Shown here piece after piece: positions 40,818 through 49,870 of a stretch of DNA of 64,000 nt (position 1 is the first letter of the stretch; every line of letters starts with the position of its first letter). The stretch covers positions 62,001-126,000 of the forward strand of contig JAHDVK010000009.1 of NCBI GenBank assembly GCA_023384675.1. The letters run 5' to 3'. The notes under the pieces were generated by a model. The model saw only the letters and a program-made list of their open reading frames with translations. It was not told the origin of the DNA and ran no database searches. A program made the translations under genes and the position numbers. The DNA comes from Bryobacteraceae bacterium (GTDB lineage Bacteria; Acidobacteriota; Terriglobia; Bryobacterales; Bryobacteraceae).

Positions 40818-42434
40818 ATCGATATCGATCCCCCGGTCACGTCCGAACTCGGGATTCGAACGTTGCCCCGCGATTTGAATCGACAGCAGCGTGCCCGCGC
40901 CCCGCTTCGAGAAGAACGGATCCACCGGCTTGAGCACGATCCGTTTCCAGCCCGTTTGCGTCTGCGAAATGGTCGCATCCAGCCTCATCTTGCCCCGGAA
41001 CGCCAGCGATTCATCGCTGAAGCGGTAGCGCCCGCGCAGGTCCACGTCCGCTCCGGGAATGTTGAATGCCAGTTGAGAAAAACGGATCACGCCATCCGCC
41101 ATGTTGAACGTACCCTTCAGGTTCGTGGGGACTTCCTCGATCTGCTCGTCCTTCGGCCGCCCCTGCCCCCGGCGGCTGAACTCGTCAATCTTCTCCTGCA
41201 CCGTCGCGCTCGTGAAATTGGCGTCGCGCAAATCGAAATCGCCGGAGATCAGCAACCGGTCGGCCACTTCACCCAGCCCCGGGGGTAATTCGAACTTCAG
41301 CTTTAGCCCCACCCCGCCGGTCAGGAACGGCTTGCCGCCCTTCATCGTCAGCTTCAGCACGTCATCGATCTTGCCCTGCTTCATCACCACATCGAGGATC
41401 ACCGATTTGCCGATATCCTCGCGCCCGCGCACCACCCCGCCCTTGCATTCGAATACCGTCGTGCCCAGCGTCGCGATCACCGGTTGCAGCAGCGTATTGC
41501 CGTTCGTGCCATCGACGATCGCCCGGTACTCGGTCTTCAGCGGTACCGGTTCCCCGCCCATCGTCAGCCGGAAATCGGGCGTATTGGTCGTGCCCTCTAC
41601 CTCCATGCCGGCAAGCAAACCATGAAATTTCCCTTTCGAACTCAGCGTGCCGGAAATCCCCTTAAATACCCCTAAATCAGCGTTGCCGAACGTAAACTCG
41701 CCATCCAGCGCGGTGCGCGAAGGTTCACCCGCCACAAAAGGCCCGAACGAACCCGTGGCATTGATCAACCCCGGCGGCTTGGCGTTCGTCAGCACCGCGT
41801 CGTACTTCATCGCTGCCCCCGGACCCGCATCGGTCAACTTCAGCTTCAGAATGTCGAAGATCAGCGGCGCCTTCGTCGGATCCTTCGGCATCATCGCCAG
41901 ACGCGTTCCGTCGGCGCTAATTTCGTCAATCACCACGGATGGCGTGCCCGCGGGCACGGCCTCTGCCCCGGCCTCCGGGACTTCAGCCTCCTCCGCGGAT
42001 TTGCCCGTGAGCGAAGGACGCTCATGCTTCGGAGGAATCGTCAGCGACATGCCAACAAGCCTGATCGCGCGCACCCGCGTGGGCTTCTCCCACACCGTGT
42101 GCATATCCACCTCGAAGTTCAACCGCTCCAACTCAAGCATCGGCGGAATATCCGTCCGGCCCTGATGTCGCAGAACAATCTTTCGCCCCTCCACCCGGAT
42201 CTGCGCCCCGCGCCCCTTGTTCAGCAACACCTGCAGCGGCGACTTCATCGGCATCGACACCTTCAGGCTCCCGAGTTCCGCCGTACTGTCGAAGCGTTTT
42301 TCGAGATAGAGAATGGTCTGTTCCTTGATGAACGGCTCGAAACGGCGGGACAGCACGATCCCAGCCACCGTGAGGCTGATTAGAACCAGGGCGGTGATTC
42401 CGGCCGCCCAATACCAGAACTTCCGTTTCCGCAT
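40815..42434 (-). CDS. AsmA-like membrane-anchored protein
   Basis: A 539-residue protein with one N-terminal membrane helix (residues 8-28, WAAGITALVLISLTVAGIVL) and a long beta-rich periplasmic body. AsmA-family features: RRFEPFIKEQTILYLEKRF with TAELGSLKVSMP, repeated DARLTNAKPPGLINATGSF-like strands, GEFTFGNADLGVFKGISGTL, and a C-terminal ADVDLRGRYRFSDESLAFRG part. AsmA-type proteins are thought to move lipids across the envelope or limit outer-membrane assembly. A GGAGG lies upstream of the ATG. It precedes the sulfatase gene on the same strand by 9 bases. Function specific to this copy unknown. Confidence 0.85.
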   Translation of the reverse strand: MRKRKFWYWAAGITALVLISLTVAGIVLSRRFEPFIKEQTILYLEKRFDSTAELGSLKVSMPMKSPLQVLLNKGRGAQIRVEGRKIVLRHQGRTDIPPMLELERLNFEVDMHTVWEKPTRVRAIRLVGMSLTIPPKHERPSLTGKSAEEAEVPEAGAEAVPAGTPSVVIDEISADGTRLAMMPKDPTKAPLIFDILKLKLTDAGPGAAMKYDAVLTNAKPPGLINATGSFGPFVAGEPSRTALDGEFTFGNADLGVFKGISGTLSSKGKFHGLLAGMEVEGTTNTPDFRLTMGGEPVPLKTEYRAIVDGTNGNTLLQPVIATLGTTVFECKGGVVRGREDIGKSVILDVVMKQGKIDDVLKLTMKGGKPFLTGGVGLKLKFELPPGLGEVADRLLISGDFDLRDANFTSATVQEKIDEFSRRGQGRPKDEQIEEVPTNLKGTFNMADGVIRFSQLAFNIPGADVDLRGRYRFSDESLAFRGKMRLDATISQTQTGWKRIVLKPVDPFFSKRGAGTLLSIQIAGQRSNPEFGRDRGIDID

Positions 42435-42476
42435 CGCGCCTCCTGCTGCTTCCCTTTCCAGTATCCCCCGCCGCGA

Positions 42477-43481
42477 TCACAGGCCGCGCCCCGAGAGATA
42501 GTAAACGGCGAAACTCCCCAGCCAATGCCCGCCTTCGTAGTGCTCGCCAGTGACGGACTTCAACCCCGCCTCGCCGTGGGCTTCGGCCAGTTTTTGCAGC
42601 GCCGGGCCTCTCCGGTCCCTTTCCGGCAATGCGCGCGCGATGCCGTTCAGCATCCAGGCGCGGCTCAGGTTCAATCCGTCGAGGTGCGCCAGTTTGCCGT
42701 CGGCCGCATCGGTCACGGTCAAAGGGGCGTACGGCAGCTTGGGCAGGAAGCGGCCGAACCACGCGCCGAACTCCCGCGCCGGCAGCACACGCCGCATCAG
42801 GTCAGCCTCCGCCAGGCAGGGCGAAAGAAAGTCCTCCCCCGACGGCTCATACGCCGCCGGACACGCCACATCCCGCCCGTAGAACGCCTTCGCCCTTTCC
42901 AGCAGCATCTGTTCAAACAAAGATGCCTTTGCCGAACGCGCATAGTCGAGCGCGAGTCCCAGCGCGAACGCCGTCTGGCTGTGCTCGCCGCTGCGGACCG
43001 GATGCGACAACTTCGGCAGCCATTCCGACATGCGCGCCACCACCGCTTCTTCGAGCGGAGCCAGCGCCGCCGCGTGGGGACTCTCCATCTCGCGCAATTC
43101 CTGCGCCAGCGTCAGCAGCCACGCCAGCCCGTAAGGCCGCTCGAATGTGGCGCGCCCCGGTCCATTGAAGTACTCCACCTCGCGCCGCAGGTTGTCCGCG
43201 GTCAGGCTCTTCGCCAGCGCCGCCCGCGCCCGCTCCGCGAACGCCGCCTCCGGAAACAACCGCGCCAGCCGCGCCAGCAGCCAGTGGCCATGCACCGACG
43301 AATGCCAGTCAAAACACCCGTAAAACGCCGGCGTCAACTCCCGCGGTGGCCGCACATCCCCATCGCCATTCAACACATGCGCGATCTTGTTCGGATACTC
43401 GCGATGCACGCACGCCAGCGCCAGCTCCGCGAACCGCCCTGCCGCCGCCGCATCCAGCGCGGGCATCACCAGAAATGCCAT
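42477..43481 (-). CDS. DUF2891 family protein
   Basis: A protein of about 334 residues matching DUF2891: FAELALACVHREYPNKIAHVL, FYGCFDWHSSVHGHWLLARL, FNGPGRATFERPYGLAWLL, SHPVRSGEHSQTAFALGLAL and GLNLSRAWMLNGIARALPE. The alpha/alpha-toroid-like pattern and conserved His/Trp clusters resemble glycan-processing enzymes, but no activity is assigned. Three starts are possible: GAGGGG abuts the ATG at 43493, so the ATG at 43481 (12 bases from it) is preferred, while 43466 also fits. No signal peptide. A terminator of the upstream Gfo/Idh gene lies just before it. Confidence 0.85.
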   Translation of the reverse strand: MAFLVMPALDAAAAGRFAELALACVHREYPNKIAHVLNGDGDVRPPRELTPAFYGCFDWHSSVHGHWLLARLARLFPEAAFAERARAALAKSLTADNLRREVEYFNGPGRATFERPYGLAWLLTLAQELREMESPHAAALAPLEEAVVARMSEWLPKLSHPVRSGEHSQTAFALGLALDYARSAKASLFEQMLLERAKAFYGRDVACPAAYEPSGEDFLSPCLAEADLMRRVLPAREFGAWFGRFLPKLPYAPLTVTDAADGKLAHLDGLNLSRAWMLNGIARALPERDRRGPALQKLAEAHGEAGLKSVTGEHYEGGHWLGSFAVYYLSGRGL

Positions 43482-43508
43482 TTCGAGCACCATCCCCTCA
43501 ATACTAAA

Positions 43509-43538
43509 GGGCCGGAACCCTTCGCGGGATTCCGGCCC
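43509..43538 (-). terminator. Hairpin terminator after the Gfo/Idh/MocA gene
   Basis: GGGCCGGAA (43509-43517) pairs with TTCCGGCCC (43530-43538), and CCC/GGG inside extends the stem to 12 bp with one bulge. Read on the minus strand it is followed by TTTAGTATT, a short T-rich tail. It lies 21 bases after the stop of the gene ending at 43560. Confidence 0.7.
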
Positions 43539-43559
43539 CTGAGAGTTGCCAGAGCGGGC

Positions 43560-44834
43560 TCAGATGAACTTGTACTTGCCCGGCACCGGGAACTCCGGCA
43601 CCGGATTGGTCGCCTTGTAGTCCCACTGGCCCTGCTTCGGCATCAGGTCCTGCTTCGAGTTCATGATCATGTCCCAGGTAATCTCGAGGCCCGAATAGGC
43701 GGCCTCGCGGCCCATCACGCAGGTCAACGTGGACTGGGAGACTTCCATCGCCTCGTTCTGATACGGACCGTCGCCGCGGATCGACTTGTAGAGCTTCGTG
43801 TGCTCGTTCACGTAGCCCGGCCCGCCCGGCGTCTGGTTCAGATCGAGCCGGCCCTTCGAGCACGCCACGATCTCGGCCACGCGATTGAACAAGCCGCGGG
43901 GATACTGCCGGCAGTACGACGACATCCGCACGCCGTTCGGATACTCGAAATCGGCCGAAATATGGTCGTAAATGTTGCCGTGGACTTCATCCTGCGGCCG
44001 CCACGACGCCCCACCCGAGGCATGCACCTTCACCGGGTGCATCCCCATGATCCAGTTGCACACGTCCACGTTGTGCAGATGCTGCTCCACGATCTGGTCG
44101 CCGCAGATCCAGAGATTCGAGTACCAGTTCCGGTGCTGCCACTCGAATTCACCCCAGCGTGCATCCTTGCCCTTGGCCTGCTGAATCACCGGCGTGCCGA
44201 CCCAGTAAGCGTAAAGCGCCAGTACTTGGCCGTAATCGCCGTTCTTGAGTTTTTCAACCGTCTGCGTGTACGCCGGGTCCGACCGCCGCTGTGCGCCCGA
44301 AACCACCGTCAGCCGCCGCCGCTCGGATTCGCGCGCCGCTTCCATGCAACGCCGTACGCCCGTCGCGTCCACCCCGAACGGCTTCTCGCAGAACACATGC
44401 TTGCCCGCCCGGATGGATGCCTCGAAATGCTCCGGACGCCAGCCCGGAGGCGCGCACAGAAACACCACGTCCACATCGGTCGCCAAAACCTTCTTGTAGG
44501 AATCGAATCCGACGAAGCGGGTGTCCGGTTTCACCTGAATCCGGTTCGACATCCCCATCTTCTCGGCCTGCTGCCGCAGCCAGTTCAGGTTGCCTTCCAG
44601 CTTGTCCTCGAAGATGTCGCCCATCGAATGCAACTCGACGGCGGGATCGCCGCGAAAAGCATCGATTACAGCCTGGCGGCCACGGCCGCCCGCGCCGATC
44701 AGGCCCACCTTCAAGGTGGACGGCGCCCAGCCTGACACCAGTTCCGGCTTGATAATCGTGAAAGCGGCGGCGGAGGCCGCGGTGGAGCCGGACAGGAACG
44801 ACCGGCGCGAAGGGATCTTCTTGGGAGTTTCCAT
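43560..44834 (-). CDS. Exported Gfo/Idh/MocA-family oxidoreductase
   Basis: A 424-residue NAD(P)-dependent oxidoreductase. The start at 44834 (METPKKIPSRRSFLSGSTAA) gives a twin-arginine signal; a start at 44861 would add nine residues without changing it. Rossmann motif LKVGLIGAGGRGRQAVIDAF, HVFCEKPFGVDATGVRRC (the EKP motif) and DQIVEQHLHNVDVCNWIMG fit the family. Exported Tat-type members are abundant in Acidobacteriota and Planctomycetota and often act on sugars in the periplasm, perhaps with a tightly bound cofactor. A TATAAT box and an inverted repeat lie upstream. Substrate unknown. Confidence 0.88.
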   Translation of the reverse strand: METPKKIPSRRSFLSGSTAASAAAFTIIKPELVSGWAPSTLKVGLIGAGGRGRQAVIDAFRGDPAVELHSMGDIFEDKLEGNLNWLRQQAEKMGMSNRIQVKPDTRFVGFDSYKKVLATDVDVVFLCAPPGWRPEHFEASIRAGKHVFCEKPFGVDATGVRRCMEAARESERRRLTVVSGAQRRSDPAYTQTVEKLKNGDYGQVLALYAYWVGTPVIQQAKGKDARWGEFEWQHRNWYSNLWICGDQIVEQHLHNVDVCNWIMGMHPVKVHASGGASWRPQDEVHGNIYDHISADFEYPNGVRMSSYCRQYPRGLFNRVAEIVACSKGRLDLNQTPGGPGYVNEHTKLYKSIRGDGPYQNEAMEVSQSTLTCVMGREAAYSGLEITWDMIMNSKQDLMPKQGQWDYKATNPVPEFPVPGKYKFI

Positions 44835-44860
44835 AGTTTCTGGCACCTCGGACGTCCGCA

Positions 44861-44881
44861 ATTATATACCCTCAAGGGTAT
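44861..44881. promoter_or_regulatory. TATAAT box and inverted repeat ATACCCT-CA-AGGGTAT
   Basis: On the minus strand a perfect TATAAT (44861-44866) lies 26 bases before the Gfo/Idh ATG. Touching it, ATACCCT (44866-44872) and AGGGTAT (44875-44881) form a 7-bp inverted repeat with spacer CA that runs over the first two bases of the divergent esterase ATG at 44880. The placement suits an operator controlling both genes. On the plus strand the repeat may also supply a TATACC -10. No regulator gene is adjacent. Confidence 0.42.
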
Positions 44882-46463
44882 GAAATGGTTTTCCGCCTTC
44901 CTGCTCCTCGCCGGCCTCGGGTTGCTTCACGCCCAAACCTTGCCGGCCGGGCCTCAGGTGCTCACCTTTTACTCCGCCGTTGACGACTCCGACCAGCCCT
45001 ACGCTGTCTACGTCCCCAAGGACTACTCACGCGCCCGCGCCTGGCCGCTCGTCGTGAGCCTTCACGGCGCCTGGTCGAACCACCGCGTCAACCTGCGCCG
45101 CGTCTTCGGCCAAGGCAACCGCGAGGGAGAGACGGACGCCGAAGCCATGCGCTACTTCCCGCCCCTGCCCGCCGTTCCCTTCATCGTCGCCAGTCCGCTC
45201 GCCCGTGGGACCATGGGCTACCGCGGAGTGGCCGAGGACGACGTCTGGGCGATGCTGGATGATCTGAAGAAGCGGTTCCATATCGACGAAGACCGCATCT
45301 ACCTTACCGGCCTCAGCATGGGCGGCGGCGGGACCCTCGAAATCGGCCTCAAGCGCCCCGATGTCTGGGCCGCCCTGGTTCCGCTGTGCCCCGCGCCGCC
45401 ATTCATCGGCGACGAGCACGCCGGCAATGCGCTCAATCTGCCCGTCTTCTTCCACCACGGCGTGGACGACAAGGTCGTCCCTGTGGCCGTGACGCGCCGC
45501 TGGTCCAAACTCATGCGCGAGGCGGGTGTGCAGGTCGAAGCGAAGGAATACCCGGGCGTCGAGCACAACGTCTGGGACCACGCGTACCGGGACGCGCAAC
45601 TGTTCCAGTGGCTTGCCAAACACAAGCGGCAACGCTTTCCGGAACGGGTGGTGTTCGCCTCCCGAGATCCTTTGAATTCAGCCGCTTACTGGGTTCGTTT
45701 GCTCAATTTTGAACCCGGCGTTACGGCCCGGATCGACGCCCGCTTCACCGGCCCGAACAAGGTGGAAGTGCGCGCCGAGAACCTCCCCGGCTTCTCGCTC
45801 GACCTCATGGGACACCCGCGCTACGATCCCAAACGGGAGTTCGTCATGATCGTCAACGGCGTGGAGCGGCGCTTTGCGCCCGGTCAGCCGATTCGTGTGG
45901 GCGAGGCGGGCGCCCCCTGGCCGGAGGTCCGGCGGGCCACCAGCGGCCGTCATGTTTATGTCTTCGGCACCGCGGACAATCCGCCGCCCGCCGAAATCGC
46001 CAAGCGCCGGGACTTCGCCATGCAGGCAACCGATTGGATCGGCGGCGGCCGCCGGCTCGCCTATACGCCGCGTGTCATCGCCGACCGCGACGTGCGCCCG
46101 TCCGACCGCGAAGGCCATCTGATCGTCTTCGGGAATGCCAGGACCAACCGCATCGTCGCGGAACTCGGCGGAAAACCGCCCGTGGCGCTGCGCGCGGGCA
46201 GGGAAGCGGACCATGGCCTGATCTACGCCGTGCCCGGCGCAAAGCCTGGCACGGTAATCGTGGTCAGCGAAGGCCTGCCGTGGTGGCAGGGAAGCGCCCG
46301 GAATCCGCGCGCCGGCTTCGGCTTCCTGCCGCCGCAACAGTCGATTCTGCTGAGCATCGATGAGTTTCTTCTCTTCCGCGGCGGCCTGAACGAAGTCATC
46401 GCCGAAGGCTTCCTCAGCCGGCAGCGCGACAAGCTCCGCGATGACCTGGTGGAACTGCCATGA
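44880..46463 (+). CDS. Exported alpha/beta hydrolase, PHB-depolymerase/esterase-like
   Basis: A 527-residue protein with signal peptide (MKWFSAFLLLAGLGLLHAQ). The catalytic domain (about 25-265) resembles secreted esterases of the polyhydroxybutyrate-depolymerase/peptidase type: YAVYVPKDYSRARAWPLVVS, LSLHGAW-like oxyanion region, IYLTGLSMGGGGTLEIGL with nucleophile Ser near 145, FFHHGVDDKVVPVAVTRR (Asp) and GVEHNVWDH (His). A second, beta-rich part (about 270-527) has no clear match. Starting codon sits in an inverted repeat. It overlaps the decarboxylase gene by ATGA. Substrate unknown. Confidence 0.85.
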   Translation: MKWFSAFLLLAGLGLLHAQTLPAGPQVLTFYSAVDDSDQPYAVYVPKDYSRARAWPLVVSLHGAWSNHRVNLRRVFGQGNREGETDAEAMRYFPPLPAVPFIVASPLARGTMGYRGVAEDDVWAMLDDLKKRFHIDEDRIYLTGLSMGGGGTLEIGLKRPDVWAALVPLCPAPPFIGDEHAGNALNLPVFFHHGVDDKVVPVAVTRRWSKLMREAGVQVEAKEYPGVEHNVWDHAYRDAQLFQWLAKHKRQRFPERVVFASRDPLNSAAYWVRLLNFEPGVTARIDARFTGPNKVEVRAENLPGFSLDLMGHPRYDPKREFVMIVNGVERRFAPGQPIRVGEAGAPWPEVRRATSGRHVYVFGTADNPPPAEIAKRRDFAMQATDWIGGGRRLAYTPRVIADRDVRPSDREGHLIVFGNARTNRIVAELGGKPPVALRAGREADHGLIYAVPGAKPGTVIVVSEGLPWWQGSARNPRAGFGFLPPQQSILLSIDEFLLFRGGLNEVIAEGFLSRQRDKLRDDLVELP

Positions 46464-47857
46464 CCACTGACATGAACTCTGCCGAATTTCGCCGTTTTGG
46501 CCACGAAATCGTGGATTGGATCGCCGATTACCTCGAAAACAACCGCGGTCTGCCCGTCATGCCCCAGGTGTCGCCCGGCGTGCTGGAAGACGCCCTGCCC
46601 GCCGAAGCCCCCGAGGAGGGCGAGCCGATGGAGCGGATTCTCGAGGACTTCCGCACGCTGGTGATGCCCGCTGTCAACCACTGGAACCATCCGCGCTTTC
46701 ACGCCTACTTCTCGGTGAGCGCCTCGGCCCCGGGCATTCTGGGCGAGATGCTCACCGCGGCGCTGAATACCAACGGCATGCTGTGGCTGTCCTCGCCCGC
46801 GAACACCGAACTCGAAATGGTGGTGATGCGCTGGCTGCGGCAATGGCTGGGCCTGCCGGAGAGCTTTTTCGGCATGATCCACGACACGGCCTCGGTTTCG
46901 ACGATGCATGCCCTGGCCGCCGCGCGCCTGGCCGCCGAACCGCGCGTGCGCGAGGACGGCGCGCCCCGCGACCTGGTGGTTTATACCTCCGAACATGCCC
47001 ATTCTTCGGTCGAAAAGGGCGCATTAGCCCTCGGAATGGGGCAAAAACAGGTGCGAAAAGTGGCTACGGACGCCGAATTCCGCCTGCGTCCGGATCTGTT
47101 GCGCGCGGCCATCGCCGCCGATCGCGCAGCCGGGTTGCGCCCCTGCTGCGTAGTGTCTACGGTGGGCACGACGGCGGTGACGAGCGTCGATCCGGTGGCC
47201 GAAGTCCAGGCCATCGCCGAGGCCGAAGGGCTCTGGCACCACATCGATGCCGCCTACGGAGGTCCTGCTGCGCTGCTGCCCGAAATGCGCTGGATGCTCG
47301 ATGGGGCCGAGCGCGCCGACTCACTCGTCGTCAACCCCCACAAGTGGCTTTTTACGCCCATCGACCTGAGCGCCTTCTACTGCCGCAGGCCGGAAGTGCT
47401 GCGGGAGGCGTTCTCGCTCGTGCCTTCCTATCTGCGCACCGGGCAGGATGCGCGGGCTGTGAACCTGATGGACTACGGCGTGCCGCTGGGGCGGCGCTTC
47501 CGCGCGCTCAAGCTCTGGTTCGTCATGCGCTGGTTCGGGCGGCGGAAAGTTGAGCGCATTTTGCGTTCGCACATTGAATGGGCCAGGGAATTGGCTGGGG
47601 AGATCCAGGCGGACCCGCGCTTCGAGCTGTGCGCGCCCACACCCTTGTCGCTCGTCTGCTTCCGGTTGAAAGCAGGCGACGAGGAAAACCGCCGTCTGGT
47701 GGACCGGGTGAACGAAAGCGGCGAGGCGTTCCTGGCGGGCAACGTACTCGGGGGGCGCTACATGCTCCGGCTGGCGATCGGGCACGTCAGGACCACACGC
47801 GAGGATGTTTGGGCCGTGTGGGAGCGCATCCGGCGGCTTGCCGCTGATCCGCTTTGA
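46460..47857 (+). CDS. PLP-dependent group II decarboxylase (aromatic-L-amino-acid decarboxylase-like)
   Basis: A 465-residue fold-type I decarboxylase. Family features: FGHEIVDWIADYLENNRGLP, NHWNHPRFHAYFSVSASAPG, LNTNGMLWLSSPANTELEM, VYTSEHAHSSVEKGALALG, TVGTTAVTSVDPV, HHIDAAYGGPAALLPE with the PLP-ring Asp, and SLVVNPHKWLFTPIDLS with the Schiff-base Lys. The layout fits AADC/tryptophan or tyrosine decarboxylases, which produce aryl amines, but some relatives are aldehyde synthases. Overlaps the esterase by 4 bases and abuts the convergent histidine kinase gene by one base. Confidence 0.92.
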   Translation: MTTDMNSAEFRRFGHEIVDWIADYLENNRGLPVMPQVSPGVLEDALPAEAPEEGEPMERILEDFRTLVMPAVNHWNHPRFHAYFSVSASAPGILGEMLTAALNTNGMLWLSSPANTELEMVVMRWLRQWLGLPESFFGMIHDTASVSTMHALAAARLAAEPRVREDGAPRDLVVYTSEHAHSSVEKGALALGMGQKQVRKVATDAEFRLRPDLLRAAIAADRAAGLRPCCVVSTVGTTAVTSVDPVAEVQAIAEAEGLWHHIDAAYGGPAALLPEMRWMLDGAERADSLVVNPHKWLFTPIDLSAFYCRRPEVLREAFSLVPSYLRTGQDARAVNLMDYGVPLGRRFRALKLWFVMRWFGRRKVERILRSHIEWARELAGEIQADPRFELCAPTPLSLVCFRLKAGDEENRRLVDRVNESGEAFLAGNVLGGRYMLRLAIGHVRTTREDVWAVWERIRRLAADPL

Positions 47858-47858
47858 T

Positions 47859-49790
47859 TCAGGTAACCGTGCTCTGGGTCCGGTCCCGAAGTTGGAGGAC
47901 GCTGGACTCGAGCTGTTTCAGCGATTCGTGCGCGGCCTCCCAGTCAGCGCGCGCGCCCGCTTCGTCGAGCCGCGCCGCGGCGGCGACGATTTCGTGCGCG
48001 GCGATGGATTGAGCCGCGCCCTGCATCTTCCGGGCATCCGAGCGGAGTAGTTCGCCATCGCCGGCTTCAGCGGCGTGGCGCAGCCGGTCAATGCGCTCGG
48101 GCGCGAGTTGCAGGAAAAGTTGCATCATCTGGCCGACCAGGGAGGGATCGGCGTCCACGAGCCGGGACGCCCGCCGCGCGGGATCGTCGGCCGGCGCGGC
48201 GATGCGCTCGGGCGGCGCCGTGCCGGAGGCGACCGCGATGTATCGTTCCACAAGGGCCAGCAGATGTGTGTGATCGACCGGCTTGGCGAGATAGGCGTTC
48301 ATACCCGCCTCCAGGCAACGCTCACGGTCGCCATTCATCGCATGCGCGGTCATGGCGACGATGGGCAAATCGCGAAACTGGGGATTGCGGCGGATGCGCC
48401 GGGTAGTCTCGAGGCCATCGAGAACCGGCATCTGCACGTCCATCAGGATGAGCGCATAGGTCTGGCGGGCCAGCGCATCGAGGGCTTCCTGACCATTAAC
48501 GGCGACGTCCACCGCGTAGCCCCGCTTACGAAGCACCGCCGTCACCACCTTCTGATTGATCGGGTTGTCCTCGACCACAAGAACCGGTCCGCGGCCGGCG
48601 ATCCCCCGGGCGGGCCTAGCCGCAGCCTCAGGCTCGGGGGCCGCCGCGCGCGCGTCCGCCGGAATGATCACTGTAAACGTGCTGCCTTGTCCCATTTCGC
48701 TGACCACCTGGATGTCACCCTCGTGTACTTCCACCAGTTTGCGGGTAATCGCCAGGCCTAGCCCGGTGCCGCCGTAACGGCGGCTGATGCTGCCGTCGGC
48801 CTGCGTAAACTTCTCGAAGATGGTCTCGACTTTTTCGGGAGAAATGCCTGGGCCGGTGTCACGCACCGCGATGATCAAGTCCCACGGCCGTGCGGCGCGC
48901 TCCGGCCGCCTGCGCACCGCGACGCTGACCACCACCTCGCCACTCGCCGTGAATTTCACCGCGTTACTGAGCAGGTTCGCCAGGATCTGGCGCAACCGGA
49001 GCGGATCGCCAACCATCCGGCCGGGGACGTCCTCCGCCGCGTTCCAGCGCAGGCTGATGCCCTTGTTGCTGGCCAGCGCCAGTTGCGTCCGCGCGCAATC
49101 GGACACGAGTTCGCGAATGTCGTAGGGAATCTCTTCCAGAATCATGCGCCCCGCCTCGATTTTCGAGAGGTCAAGGATGTCATTGAGCAGGGCCAGCAGA
49201 GAAAGGGCGCAATTGCGCGCGGTGCGCAAGTGCTCCCGCTGATCCAGTTGCAAGGGCGTGTCCAGCACCAGGTCCAGCATCCCGATGACACCCGACATCG
49301 GCGTGCGCAACTCGTGCGACATGTTGGCCAGGAATTCGCTCTTGACCTGGCTCGAGGAGAGCGCGCTCTGCAGCGCCTGATCCAGGGCCTCGGTCCGCTC
49401 GTGAATCCTCTGCTCGAGCAGTTCCCGGTGCTCCTGTACTTCGGCGCGCGATGCCGCCAGCGAGGCCACCATCGCGTTAAAACTCTGGCCGAGGTATTCG
49501 ATCTCGTCGTGTGTCCGGCTCACGCGGATCTGCCGTAACCGCCCCGCTTCGAGATCCTGAATCCCTTCCTGTAAGTAAGCCAGCGGGCGCACCAGCAGCC
49601 GGATGGTGAAACGTGAGATGGCCGCGGCGACCATGAACAACACCACCATCAGCAGCACGGCCTTGCCCGCGCTGAAGTTCTCGCGGCTGTAATCGTAGGC
49701 CAGCACCACGGCCACGACCCAAAATACGAGAACCGCCGTGAAGACGCTGAACTTGGTCGCGATCGAAGTAAATCTCGGCTTCTCAGCCAA
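47859..49790 (-). CDS. Hybrid sensor histidine kinase with receiver and degenerate HPt domain
   Basis: A 643-residue protein started by TTG at 49790 with AAGGAG upstream. Two membrane helices (15-33, 44-62) leave only a tiny periplasmic loop. HAMP (about 62-113, ending [12 protein letters not shown]), coiled coil, HisKA with His159 in [13 protein letters not shown], HATPase_c ([27 protein letters not shown]), receiver with Asp451 ([13 protein letters not shown]) and Lys503 (LAKPVD), and a C-terminal HPt-like bundle (about 545-640). In the HPt the phospho-acceptor His is replaced by Arg587: [12 protein letters not shown] instead of AHxLKGSA. Phosphorelay through its own HPt should not work. 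No cognate response regulator adjacent. Confidence 0.93.
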   Translation of the reverse strand: MAEKPRFTSIATKFSVFTAVLVFWVVAVVLAYDYSRENFSAGKAVLLMVVLFMVAAAISRFTIRLLVRPLAYLQEGIQDLEAGRLRQIRVSRTHDEIEYLGQSFNAMVASLAASRAEVQEHRELLEQRIHERTEALDQALQSALSSSQVKSEFLANMSHELRTPMSGVIGMLDLVLDTPLQLDQREHLRTARNCALSLLALLNDILDLSKIEAGRMILEEIPYDIRELVSDCARTQLALASNKGISLRWNAAEDVPGRMVGDPLRLRQILANLLSNAVKFTASGEVVVSVAVRRRPERAARPWDLIIAVRDTGPGISPEKVETIFEKFTQADGSISRRYGGTGLGLAITRKLVEVHEGDIQVVSEMGQGSTFTVIIPADARAAAPEPEAAARPARGIAGRGPVLVVEDNPINQKVVTAVLRKRGYAVDVAVNGQEALDALARQTYALILMDVQMPVLDGLETTRRIRRNPQFRDLPIVAMTAHAMNGDRERCLEAGMNAYLAKPVDHTHLLALVERYIAVASGTAPPERIAAPADDPARRASRLVDADPSLVGQMMQLFLQLAPERIDRLRHAAEAGDGELLRSDARKMQGAAQSIAAHEIVAAAARLDEAGARADWEAAHESLKQLESSVLQLRDRTQSTVT

Positions 49791-49870
49791 GCGCCGGCTC
49801 CTTTCCTGCTAGGAATCCATCGGATTGGCAGGGGTAAAACCTTATAGATCCGAAGCGGAAATCGGTCAAA

